Shown piece after piece: positions 14,850 through 22,502 of a stretch of DNA of 29,830 bases. This DNA comes from JALOTE01 sp031422195. Lineage in GTDB: Bacteria; Pseudomonadota; Alphaproteobacteria; Rhizobiales; Rhizobiaceae. Positions within the stretch are counted from its first letter, which is position 1, and each line of letters opens with the position of its first letter. A program made the position numbers and the translations under genes. The stretch is from positions 1-29,830 of the forward strand of contig JANOPZ010000130.1 of assembly GCA_031422195.1 (NCBI GenBank), read 5' to 3'. The notes under the pieces were generated by a model that was given only the letters and a program-made list of their open reading frames with translations, was not told the origin of the DNA and did no database searches.

Positions 14850-15379
14850 TGATGGATTACGCTGTTCAACAAACACTCAACGCACTGGCATTCGGCTCCG
14901 AGTACGCGCTGCTCGCGCTTGGCCTTGCCATCGTGTTTTCACTCATGAACCTTGTGAATTTCGCCCATGGCGAAATCATCACGATTGCCGCTTACACGAT
15001 GTATTTGATGGTGGTGATGGCAGTTGGTCATCCTTCCATCGTCATCCCGATGGCACTGGCCGCCGCTATAGCGGGTGCGTTGCTGTTTGAGCGCGTTGCC
15101 TTCCGGCCCGTTCGTTACGCGCCGCCGACAACGGGCCTGCTGACTGCCTTCGGCATGTCAATCATTGTTCAGAACGCTTTTTTGCTGTTTGTATCGGCAA
15201 GGCCGCGCGCCGTACCGGTGCTGGGCGGTTTGAACCAAACAATCACTTTCAATGGCTTCACAATTCAAACACTACAGGTCATGGAATTTGTGATTGCGCT
15301 TGTCGCAATGGGCGCATTGGTTGTGTTCCTTAAGCGATCCACCCTTGGCCTCGCCATACGCAGCTTGTCGAGCGCTTAG
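14849..15379 (+). pseudogene. LivH-type permease, C-terminally truncated
   Basis: The protein starts at ATG 14849 or 14852, overlapping the LivF stop. It shows the LivH N-terminal pattern ALAFGSEYALLALGLAIVFSLMNLVNFAHGE, the VAFRPVRYAPPTTGLLTAFGMSIIVQN block and a helix ending VVFLKRSTLGLAIR. Normal members are about 285-300 aa with eight helices. Here homology ends abruptly at about 15362 and only 12-15 bp later the frame stops. The sequence on the far side of the breakpoint is a DUF6471 gene fragment in another frame. The EAA loop that contacts the ATPases and the last three helices are missing. The usual next gene, LivM, is also absent, so a deletion or insertion joined foreign DNA here. 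Confidence 0.85.
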
Positions 15380-15504
15380 CAGCCATTGGGGTTGACGAAA
15401 AGGAAGTAAACGTGCGCAATAAGCTGGCACGGGGCAAGTTTACAGCGGCGTTTTTATTACAATGCCTAAAGGCAATCGAGGCGCATTCTTTGCAATTGGA
15501 TTAG
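15364..15504 (+). pseudogene. DUF6471 gene fragment (C-terminal part)
   Basis: In the frame starting CTT 15364, 46 residues read LVERLAAIGVDEKEVNVRNK, then LARGKFTAAFLLQCLKAIEA and end LQLD before TAG 15502-15504. This is the usual DUF6471 core (IGV-x-E-x-x-x-N-x-R-N-K-x-x-R-G-x-F-x-A-A-F-L-L-Q-C-L-x-A-I), a small HTH-like domain of unknown function. Its N-terminal part is missing and it is joined directly to truncated LivH. Confidence 0.7.
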
Positions 15505-16381
15505 TGCTTGGCGTTGCCATCTCTATGTTTTTTTTGATTTGGTCATTCCCGGGGTTTCGTTACCCAACCTATCAACAAGAACGATACCAGGACACCAACA
15601 ATCGTGAGACTGGGGAAAACAATCCAGTCATACGCCCCAGCATCTGGGAAACATACACTTCGCCTACTGATACGTATGCCCAATGGGCCATGGCTGGTTT
15701 GTCGATTGTTGCCAACGGCGTTAGTCTTTGGGCTGTTTGGTTGCTGAAAGGCAGTTTGAAGGCTACTCGTGACGCCGTCGATTCCGCTATATGCGGTGTG
15801 GAAGTCGCTCGCGAGGCCAACGATCTCGCTACCAAGCAGTTCCGTCTTGGTTTCAAGCCGTGGATTATAGTTGAAGCGTTTGGGCCTTTCGTCATTATGG
15901 AAGGGACGGTAAACCCAATTCGAATGTTCACGGCTGGAGAAAAGACCCGTCCGGCGGGGGTGGGCGCTACTGTGAAGGTTAGCAGTATTGGGGAAATGCC
16001 GCCACTATAGAAGACTTCGCTCTTTGGCTGCTTGAGGGCGAAAAATGGCCGTATGTCCGACCTAGGCGGGCGGAACCGCGTAAGCCAGACTTTTTCTCTG
16101 TATTGACGCAAGGAAAATCCGTCACCCTTCACCCTAGAGAAGAAATTGTTGATAGCGGTCGACCCACGGGTATTTTCGACAGCGTGACCCTGACACCAGA
16201 AACGAGGCGCGAGTTTATAATGAGTACGCCGCCAATCGCTGGCTACGTCATCTATAGCGATCCTATCGGGAACAGGTATGTTCACGAGTTCAGCTTCGCC
16301 ACCTCGGTTTCTCAGAGCGTCCACCCTCTCAACAGGTATGGCGGCAAAGCTCGCAACTCCGAAAACCCATTGCTCGGATAG
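15462..16381 (+). pseudogene. Two-helix membrane protein of unknown function, frameshifted
   Basis: ATG 15462 opens 182 residues. A first membrane helix spans about 8-30 (FFAIGLVLGVAISMFFLIW), a Pro/Thr-rich loop follows, then a second helix at about 72-92 (MAGLSIVANGVSLWAVWLL). A short coiled-coil-like stretch (LKATRDAVDSAICGVEVARE) and a soluble domain starting LGFKPWIIVEAFGPF come next. An extra G in the run near 15991-15994 shifts the frame; the domain resumes as NAATIEDFALWLLEG in another frame and ends at 16381 (GYVIYSDPIGNRYVHEF). Together this gives about 305 aa. The layout of two helices, an Ala/Glu-rich helix and a beta domain is common in accessory-region proteins of alphaproteobacteria whose role is unknown. 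The start lacks a clear ribosome site and overlaps the DUF6471 remnant. Confidence 0.6.
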
Positions 16382-16799
16382 TAGTAGGAAAACCAAAGTC
16401 CATTTCCATGCGCGCATAGCGAGATCTCCCTTCCGAGAGACCGGCTTAAACAAAAAAGCACTTGGTGCGTTTGCTATATAAGGCCGCAAAACAAAATGAA
16501 TAACTTGCTAAGGTAAAATATCATCACCTTGTGTTATCTGGTCTTAAGCCCAAAACACTAACATCGGTGACTTTTCAAGTCTATAGATTATATTCGGTAT
16601 GATAATGTCAGTAAGTATTATTGGTGCATATGCATTATGGTTGCCATTCTAGGTCGGAACCAAACAACGCGTTCCAACAATTCATAAATATTCACAATAT
16701 AATATATCGCTGTGAGCCAATTCATTAGGGGAATGACGATGCTATCTTTTAATCATCATGTTTCCAAGTTGTTGCTACAAGCGGAAGTTCGTCAGCAAA
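16382..16799. other. AT-rich gap, no gene recognised
   Basis: About 420 bp with AT-rich composition and no convincing frame. A 36-codon frame from ATG 16734 (AGGGGA upstream) runs toward the lacI-type stop on the opposite strand, but it shows no family pattern. No clear terminator hairpin was found for either flanking gene. Confidence 0.4.
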
Positions 16800-17840
16800 T
16801 CAAGCACGATTCAAATCAATTGAATCATTTGTTTCATAACTAAGTCGTTGCAGCGTTTCGGCAGGTTCACCTGCAATTCTCTTCAAAACAAAATCCGCCA
16901 GATCAAAGCCCGCCAATCTAAAATCCTCATTGATCACCTGAATTGATGGGCGGAAGCGGTGCAAAATGCGCGTGGCCTGTTTGCTGGCAACAAACACGTC
17001 GCGCCCAACTTCCAACCCGGCCAACTCAATGCCAGCAACTGTTGCCAAGGCTGCACTGCCTGCACCACAAACAATACCATCAGGCCGTCGAGTTTGTTTC
17101 ATCGTAGCGCAAACATAGGTTTCAATCGTGTCCAACGAATTTTCAATCGTGACGCCCTCAATCAGGAACGGTTCAACTGCAAAATCACCAATAGCGTTGG
17201 CGAAGCCCTGCCGCATATAACGGGCATAGCTCAAATGATGCGGCGGGCCAATTAAGCCAATCCGTTTTGCGCCGAGGCGGGCTAGACTGGCCACGCTGTC
17301 ATAAGCAAAGCGCTCTGTATCAAAATCATGCCAAGGGTGAACAACGCCCATATCGGTGCGCCCATGCGTGGCGAACGGCATATGGTGCTCTGTCAGATAG
17401 GCCACACGCCGGTCGTTCGGCTCGGTGCGCGACAAAATGATACCGTCGGCAGACCGCGTCTCCACCACATATTTTACAGGGTCCATCGGATCATCGAGAT
17501 GGGAGTAAGGGGTGACAACCAGATGATAATTGGTTGTGCGCAACCGGGTTGAAATCCCGTTCACCAGCAGTGACGTCAATCCCATAATCTCCTCATCCGT
17601 GTTGAGGACGAGGCTGATCACTTGCGTTTTACCTGTGCGCAAACGCAAACCGGCACGGTTGGGCCGATAACCCACTTCACGTGCGGCAAGGCGGACCCGG
17701 GCTTTAGTCTCCTCGCTAATGTCGGGCGCGTCTTTCAATGCGCGTGAGACAGCCGTGATACTGTAACCCGTTAAGGCGGCGATGGTTTTCAGCGTCGGCT
17801 GGCGCACAGCCGCCGTCAATTCCAGCGGCTGATCATCCAT
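16800..17840 (-). CDS. LacI-family transcriptional regulator
   Basis: The 346-aa protein has a LacI helix-turn-helix at about residues 16-61 (LKTIAALTGYSITAVSRALKD, then ISEETKARVRLAAREVGYRPN, the hinge-proximal motif). A periplasmic-binding-like effector domain follows (QVISLVLNTDEEIMG, ADGIILSRTEPNDRRV, RIGLIGPPHHLSYARYMRQGF). ATG 17840 is the first residue of a sensible N-terminus; no strong ribosome site is visible. It diverges from the sugar-binding-protein gene across 342 bp that contain a perfect palindrome TTAAAGCGCTTTAA, the half-site type that LacI regulators with this class of HTH bind. It is therefore the likely local repressor of the mannoside operon, released by a mannose-containing sugar or its catabolite. 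That specificity is inferred from context. Confidence 0.9.
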   Translation of the reverse strand: MDDQPLELTAAVRQPTLKTIAALTGYSITAVSRALKDAPDISEETKARVRLAAREVGYRPNRAGLRLRTGKTQVISLVLNTDEEIMGLTSLLVNGISTRLRTTNYHLVVTPYSHLDDPMDPVKYVVETRSADGIILSRTEPNDRRVAYLTEHHMPFATHGRTDMGVVHPWHDFDTERFAYDSVASLARLGAKRIGLIGPPHHLSYARYMRQGFANAIGDFAVEPFLIEGVTIENSLDTIETYVCATMKQTRRPDGIVCGAGSAALATVAGIELAGLEVGRDVFVASKQATRILHRFRPSIQVINEDFRLAGFDLADFVLKRIAGEPAETLQRLSYETNDSIDLNRA

Positions 17841-18009
17841 GGCGCAATATCACCGGTCTCATTTTTGATTCGGCCCCAACTAAAGCAGGATGAACAGAAA
17901 ATATGCAAATTATACGTAAATTAGAACTGCAGAAATATATCGTTAAAGTGCCCATGATTTTTGTCAAATCAACTTGACCATTTTAAACTAAAATTCGATT
18001 TGTCAAAAA

Positions 18010-18023
18010 TTAAAGCGCTTTAA
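18010..18023. promoter_or_regulatory. LacI-type operator palindrome
   Basis: TTAAAGCGCTTTAA is a perfect 14-bp palindrome with the central CG typical of LacI-family operators, extended imperfectly to AAATT/AATTT. It lies between the divergent lacI-type gene and the binding-protein gene, about 160 bp before the latter. It is probably the site of the regulator encoded at 16800-17840. Confidence 0.75.
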
Positions 18024-18088
18024 AATTTGTCTAACATATTGTTTTATATCTTTATTTTTTTATTTTATTCAACCTTGAAATAATTTTC

Positions 18089-18111
18089 TGAATCTTGCTT
18101 GAATCTTGCTT
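18089..18111 (+). repeat. 11-bp direct repeat upstream of sugar operon
   Basis: TGAATCTTGCT occurs twice in tandem, directly followed by TAAAGCC, some 70-95 bp before the binding-protein start. It is in the promoter region and could be a second regulator site or simple slippage; I cannot tell which. Confidence 0.45.
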
Positions 18112-18182
18112 AAAGCCGTTGCGCAAGGCAAAAACCTAAGTTAGCTTAAGTTACTGTAACGATACAGTTCTGGGAGAAACAC

Positions 18183-19418
18183 ATGTATCATAAGCGCTTT
18201 GCCGCAGCCCTCGTGCTCGCGGTTGCCTTGCCCGCATCCACTGCTTTTGCAACCGAACTTGAAGTCACGCACTGGTGGACCTCAGGCGGCGAGGCCAATG
18301 CGGTTGCTGAGTTGGCTAAGGCTTTCAATGCTTCTGGCGACACTTGGAAAGACGGCGCCATCGCTGGCGGCGGCGGAACTGCAACCCCTATCATCGTTAG
18401 TCGCATTTTGGGCGGCGACCCAATGGATGCCACGCAAATGAACCATGGCCGTGATGCCGAGGAACTGATTGCAGCGGGCAAAATGCTGGATTTAACGGAC
18501 ATTGCAACCGCCGAAGGCTGGCGTGATATTATCAAGCCGGTGTCATTGCTCGACAGCTGCACCAAAGACGGCAAAGTCTATTGCGCTCCGTTGAACATCC
18601 ACTCATGGCAGTGGTTGTGGCTTTCTAATAAAGCTTTCGCGGATGCCGGTGTGCCGGTGCCAACCAATTGGGATGAGTTTGTTGCCGCCCGTGGCGCGCT
18701 TGAAAAAGCTGGTAAAATTCCATTAGCGATGGGTCAGCAATCCTGGCAGTCCAACGGCGCTTTCGGCGTGATGTCAGTCGCCATTGCCGGACCGGATATC
18801 TGGAAAAAAGTAAATATCGACAAGGATGAGGCTGTTGCCGCCGGCCCTGAAATGGCCAAGGTTTTTGCCGCAGCTTCAACCGCACGTGAAATGTCTGCCA
18901 ATTCCAAGGTTCAGGATTGGAACCAGGCCACCAACCTTGTGATCACCGGTGCCGCAGGCGGCCAGATCATGGGTGACTGGGCTCAGGGTGAGTTTGCAGT
19001 GGCCGGTCAGGTTGCAGGCAAAGATTACACCTGTCTGCCCGGGCTTGGTGTCAACAAGATCATCTCGACAGGGGGAGATGCTTTCTATTTCCCGGTCAAC
19101 CCTGATCCGGAAATTACAGCTGCGCAAAAACGTATGGCCTCGATGTTGATTTCCAAAGAAGTGCAGGTCGCGTTCAATCTCAAAAAAGGCTCATTGCCAA
19201 TCCGTGGTGACGTGGATTTGAATGCTGCAAATGATTGCATGAAGCAGGGTCTGGCGATTTTGGCTTCTGGCAATATTCTGCCCGACGGCACCCAGACGCT
19301 TTCCGCTGACACGCGCGCACAGCTCGACGCGTTGATGGTGGAATTCTGGAACGACAAAAACATCACGGCAGAAACTGTACAGGCCCGTTATGCGGAAATC
19401 ATCGCATCGGCTGAATAA
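18183..19418 (+). CDS. CUT1 sugar ABC transporter substrate-binding protein
   Basis: ATG 18183 lies behind GGGAGAAACAC. A signal peptide of about 23 residues (ALVLAVALPASTAFA) directs the protein to the periplasm. The mature part begins ELEVTHWWTSGGEANAVAEL, the usual start of CUT1 oligosaccharide-binding proteins, and continues with NHGRDAEELIAAGKMLDLT, NIHSWQWLWLSNKAFADAGV, PTNWDEFVAA, GGQIMGDWAQGEF and the C-terminal KKGSLPIRGDVD. The 411 residues match the family. Rhizobial homologues of this type are found in glucose/mannose and oligosaccharide transporters. A Rho-independent terminator follows directly (19431-19459), so this gene would be expressed more strongly than the permeases. As the first gene of a mannosidase operon it probably binds a mannose-containing di- or oligosaccharide; that specificity is inferred. 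Confidence 0.9.
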   Translation: MYHKRFAAALVLAVALPASTAFATELEVTHWWTSGGEANAVAELAKAFNASGDTWKDGAIAGGGGTATPIIVSRILGGDPMDATQMNHGRDAEELIAAGKMLDLTDIATAEGWRDIIKPVSLLDSCTKDGKVYCAPLNIHSWQWLWLSNKAFADAGVPVPTNWDEFVAARGALEKAGKIPLAMGQQSWQSNGAFGVMSVAIAGPDIWKKVNIDKDEAVAAGPEMAKVFAAASTAREMSANSKVQDWNQATNLVITGAAGGQIMGDWAQGEFAVAGQVAGKDYTCLPGLGVNKIISTGGDAFYFPVNPDPEITAAQKRMASMLISKEVQVAFNLKKGSLPIRGDVDLNAANDCMKQGLAILASGNILPDGTQTLSADTRAQLDALMVEFWNDKNITAETVQARYAEIIASAE

Positions 19419-19430
19419 GCTCCCTGTGGA

Positions 19431-19459
19431 AAGCCCCGGGCAACCGGGGCTTTTTTTCT
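19431..19459 (+). terminator. Rho-independent (partial) terminator after binding protein
   Basis: AAGCCCCGG pairs with CCGGGGCTT around a 4-nt loop (GCAA), followed by a run of T. It lies 13 bp after the binding-protein stop and ahead of the permease genes, where read-through would set a lower level of membrane components. Confidence 0.9.
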
Positions 19460-19571
19460 GATCATTTGCGTTTTTATCCCTTCGTCACAACAAAACAAAA
19501 ATGATCGAACGAGTAATAGGCACAGCATGTCAAAAAGCGTGCTGCACTTCCGGCATGGGTGTTGAGGCACA

Positions 19572-20471
19572 ATGATGAGCGATATTTCCCGCAGACCTCC
19601 GCAATTATTGCGCCATCTCAGCGGCAAGATTGCATCGATACCCTTAGTTGCAACGGCGCTTGTGGTGTTTGTCGGCTGCACAGCGTGGACAGTATTTTAT
19701 TCGTTCACTTCATCCAAATTGCTGCCCAAACTCAAATTTGTCGGACTTGATCAATATGAGCGGCTCTGGACCACAAGCCGGTGGCTGGTTTCAATTGAGA
19801 ATCTTGCCATTTTCGGCCTCTGTTCGATGATTTTCAGTCTCGCGATAGGGTTTTTGCTCGCGGTACTGCTTGACCAGAAAATTCGTTATGAAGACACATT
19901 CCGCACCATTTTACTCTATCCGTTTGCCCTCTCGTTCATCGTGACTGGTCTAGTGTGGCAATGGATTTTGAACCCTGATTATGGCGTGCAAAACATTGTG
20001 CGGCAGATGGGCTGGAGCAGTTTCACTTTCGATCCACTTTATGATGCTGACATTGTTATTTACGGTATTTTGATTGCGGGCCTTTGGCAGGGCACCGGCC
20101 TGATCATGTGCATCATGCTGGCGGGCCTACGCGGTATTGATGAGGATATTTGGAAAGCCGCCCGCGTTGACGGCATCCCTGGCTGGAAAACCTATCTTTT
20201 CATTATCATCCCAATGATGCGGCCCGTCTTCATCACCGCTATCGTGCTCATCGCGACCGGTATTGTGAAGGTCTATGATTTGGTGGTGGCCCAAACTTCC
20301 GGCGGGCCGGGCATCGCCAGCAATATGCCCGCGATTTACGTTATGGATAATATGTTCCGCGGCCAAAATATCGGCCAAGGCTTTGCCGCCTCCACCATGA
20401 TGCTGCTGACGGTTTTAATTGTGCTGATCCCTTGGGCCTATTTTGAGTTCGGGGGCAAAAAGCATGGCTGA
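19572..20471 (+). CDS. CUT1 sugar ABC transporter permease 1 (MalF-like)
   Basis: The 299-aa protein has six predicted membrane segments (first VATALVVFVGCTAWTVFYSF, then IFSLAIGFLLAVLL, TILLYPFALSFIVTGLVWQW and others). The EAA loop that docks the ATPase reads EDIWKAARVDGIPGWKTYLFIIIPMMRP. The order and length are those of the MalF/UgpA-type subunit of carbohydrate uptake importers. ATG 19572 (or 19575) follows GAGG. Its stop overlaps the start of the second permease (ATGGCTGA), so the two are translationally coupled. It acts in the inner membrane together with 20464-21372 and the ATPase at 21379. Confidence 0.9.
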   Translation: MMSDISRRPPQLLRHLSGKIASIPLVATALVVFVGCTAWTVFYSFTSSKLLPKLKFVGLDQYERLWTTSRWLVSIENLAIFGLCSMIFSLAIGFLLAVLLDQKIRYEDTFRTILLYPFALSFIVTGLVWQWILNPDYGVQNIVRQMGWSSFTFDPLYDADIVIYGILIAGLWQGTGLIMCIMLAGLRGIDEDIWKAARVDGIPGWKTYLFIIIPMMRPVFITAIVLIATGIVKVYDLVVAQTSGGPGIASNMPAIYVMDNMFRGQNIGQGFAASTMMLLTVLIVLIPWAYFEFGGKKHG

Positions 20472-21372
20472 AAATATCGCAGACGAAACTAAAGTCGGCC
20501 CAAGCGGGGCAAAACCGCGTCGCGCTTTTTCACGCCGCAATATTTTGATTTACGGCACTTTGATCATTGTTTCGCTGTATTACCTGCTGCCGCTATGGGT
20601 CATGGTGGTAACATCGCTCAAAGGTATGCCGGAAATCAGGCTCGGAAATGTGTTTTCGCCGCCGGTTGAAATCACGTTTGAGCCGTGGGTTAAAGCCTGG
20701 TCAACCGCCTGCACCGGGCTGAACTGCGACGGCCTGTCACGCGGTTTCTGGAACTCTGTGCGTATTCTTATCCCGTCAGTCGCTCTGTCAATCTCGGTTG
20801 CCTCGGTCAATGGCTACGCTCTTTCGATGTGGAAGTTTAAAGGCTCCGAAGTGTTCTTCACCATTTTAATGATCGGTGCTTTCATCCCCTATCAGGTGAT
20901 GATTTATCCGATTGTAATTTTACTGCGGGAAATGGGGCTTTATGGCGGGCTGTCGGGCCTTGTTCTGGTTCATACCATTTTTGGCATGCCGATCTTAACG
21001 CTTTTATTCCGCAATTATTTTGCCAGCGTGCCGGAGGAATTGTTCAAAGCCGCCCGCGTTGACGGGGCGGGGTTCTGGGGCATTTTCTTTAAAATTATGA
21101 TGCCGATGAGCCTGCCAATTTTTGTGGTTGCGATAATTTTGCAAGTGACCGGCATCTGGAACGACTTCCTGTTTGGCGTCATTTACACCAAGCCAGACCT
21201 CTACCCAATGACAGTGCAGCTCAATAACATCGTCAATTCGGTGCAGGGCGTCAAAGAATATAACGTCAATATGGCTGCAACGATTATCACCGGTCTGGTG
21301 CCGCTGATTGTCTATTTTATCTCTGGAAAATTATTTGTGCGCGGCATTGCAGCCGGTGCCGTGAAGGGCTGA
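20464..21372 (+). CDS. CUT1 sugar ABC transporter permease 2 (MalG-like)
   Basis: The start is placed at ATG 20464, which overlaps the stop of the first permease and has GGGGGC upstream; an in-frame TTG at 20443 lies inside that gene's tail. The 302-aa protein has six helices (LIIVSLYYLLPLWVMVVTSL first), a VNGYALSMWKFKG segment, and the EAA loop ELFKAARVDGAGFWGIFFKIMMPMSLP, as in MalG/UgpE-type subunits. The last helix ends with GKLFVRGIAAGAVKG, the typical MalG-like tail. The ATPase gene starts 6 bp after its stop. It forms the translocation pore with permease 1 for the imported sugar. Confidence 0.9.
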   Translation: MAENIADETKVGPSGAKPRRAFSRRNILIYGTLIIVSLYYLLPLWVMVVTSLKGMPEIRLGNVFSPPVEITFEPWVKAWSTACTGLNCDGLSRGFWNSVRILIPSVALSISVASVNGYALSMWKFKGSEVFFTILMIGAFIPYQVMIYPIVILLREMGLYGGLSGLVLVHTIFGMPILTLLFRNYFASVPEELFKAARVDGAGFWGIFFKIMMPMSLPIFVVAIILQVTGIWNDFLFGVIYTKPDLYPMTVQLNNIVNSVQGVKEYNVNMAATIITGLVPLIVYFISGKLFVRGIAAGAVKG

Positions 21373-21378
21373 TTTCAA

Positions 21379-22500
21379 ATGACACCACAAACCCTTTCCA
21401 CCACCTCAAGCGTTACAACTTCCAGCGTATCGGTGCGCAATCTTGATCTCTCATTTGGCGAGGTGAAGGTACTCAAAGACCTCAACCTTGAAATTGGCGA
21501 GGGTGAGTTCCTCGTTCTTCTCGGGGCATCGGGTTGTGGCAAATCCACGTTATTAAATTGTATTGCCGGCTTGCTTGATGCCACCGGCGGCCAGATTTTT
21601 ATCAAAGGCAAAAACGTTACTTGGGAAGAACCCAAAGACCGCGGTATCGGCATGGTATTTCAATCCTACGCGCTTTACCCGCAGATGACGGTCGAGGGAA
21701 ATCTGTCGTTTGGTTTGAAAAACGCCAAAGTGCCAAAAGATGAAATTGCCAAACGCGTGGCGCGTGCCGCTGAGATTTTACAGATGGAGCCGCTGCTCAA
21801 ACGCAAGCCGGCACAACTTTCCGGTGGACAGCGTCAACGTGTTGCAATTGGCCGTGCGCTTGTGCGCGATGTCGACGTGTTTTTGTTTGATGAGCCGCTG
21901 TCCAACCTTGACGCTAAATTACGTGCTGAATTGCGCGTGGAAATAAAACGTCTGCACCAGCGCCTGAAAAACACAATGATCTATGTTACCCATGATCAGG
22001 TCGAGGCAATGACTTTGGCCGACCGTATCGCCGTGATGCGTAATGGTCTCGTGCAACAACTGGATTCACCGCAAGCGATCTATAAGCGCCCGGTCAATAG
22101 ATATGTCGCGGGGTTTATCGGCTCGCCCTCGATCAATTTTCTCGAAGGCAACATAAAGACCGGTGCCAAGCCCATGTTTATTGCAGACGGGTTGAGCCTG
22201 CCGTTGGCCGGTTACGCTTTTGCTGCCACGCCTGTTGTTGGCAAAGCTGTGTTTGGCATCAGGCCGGAGCATGTGGTTGCCGGTGTTGCCGCCACCTCCC
22301 AGCCATTCAGCCAAAGCGTTGAAATTGAAATTGTCGAGCCGATGGGTTCAGACACTTTGGTGTGGGCGCGCCTTGCAGGGCAAGAGTTCCGCTTCCGCGT
22401 TGATGGACAAAGCGAATTTTCACCGGGGCAAAACGTGCTGATCGGGTTTGATCCGGCGCGCGCATCACTGTTTGATACTGCAAGTGAGCTGCGTTTGTGA
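21379..22500 (+). CDS. Sugar ABC transporter ATPase (MalK/UgpC/MsmX type)
   Basis: The 373-aa protein shows Walker A GASGCGKST (about 49-57), a Q-loop MVFQSYALYPQMTV, signature LSGGQRQRVAIGRALVRD, Walker B FLFDEPLSNLDAKLR and switch THDQ. A C-terminal TOBE-type regulatory region of about 120 residues follows (FGIRPEHVV, VEPMGSDTLVWARLAG). This domain set is that of CUT1 ATPases, which energise import of oligosaccharides and glycerol-3-phosphate. Residue pattern LSNLDAKLR is characteristic. Its TGA overlaps the beginning of the mannosidase frame. The N-terminus (about 18 residues rich in Ser/Thr) is a little longer than usual and the true start could be later, but ATG 21379 fits the spacing after permease 2. 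Confidence 0.9.
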   Translation: MTPQTLSTTSSVTTSSVSVRNLDLSFGEVKVLKDLNLEIGEGEFLVLLGASGCGKSTLLNCIAGLLDATGGQIFIKGKNVTWEEPKDRGIGMVFQSYALYPQMTVEGNLSFGLKNAKVPKDEIAKRVARAAEILQMEPLLKRKPAQLSGGQRQRVAIGRALVRDVDVFLFDEPLSNLDAKLRAELRVEIKRLHQRLKNTMIYVTHDQVEAMTLADRIAVMRNGLVQQLDSPQAIYKRPVNRYVAGFIGSPSINFLEGNIKTGAKPMFIADGLSLPLAGYAFAATPVVGKAVFGIRPEHVVAGVAATSQPFSQSVEIEIVEPMGSDTLVWARLAGQEFRFRVDGQSEFSPGQNVLIGFDPARASLFDTASELRL

Positions 22501-22502
22501 TC

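Noticed and set aside
15572..16489. 305-codon minus-strand frame opposite the two-helix membrane protein
   Set aside because: It is long, but the plus strand shows clear helices and a continuous domain after one frameshift. The minus-strand translation has low-complexity Arg/Ser-rich sequence typical of an antisense shadow.
16734..16844. 36-codon plus-strand frame with AGGGGA upstream
   Set aside because: It overlaps the end of the LacI-type gene, is short, and has no recognised motif; chance is more likely.
17841..18182. Possible -35/-10 promoter assignments in the lacI/binding-protein intergenic region
   Set aside because: The DNA is so AT-rich that many weak matches occur; none is distinctive enough to report.
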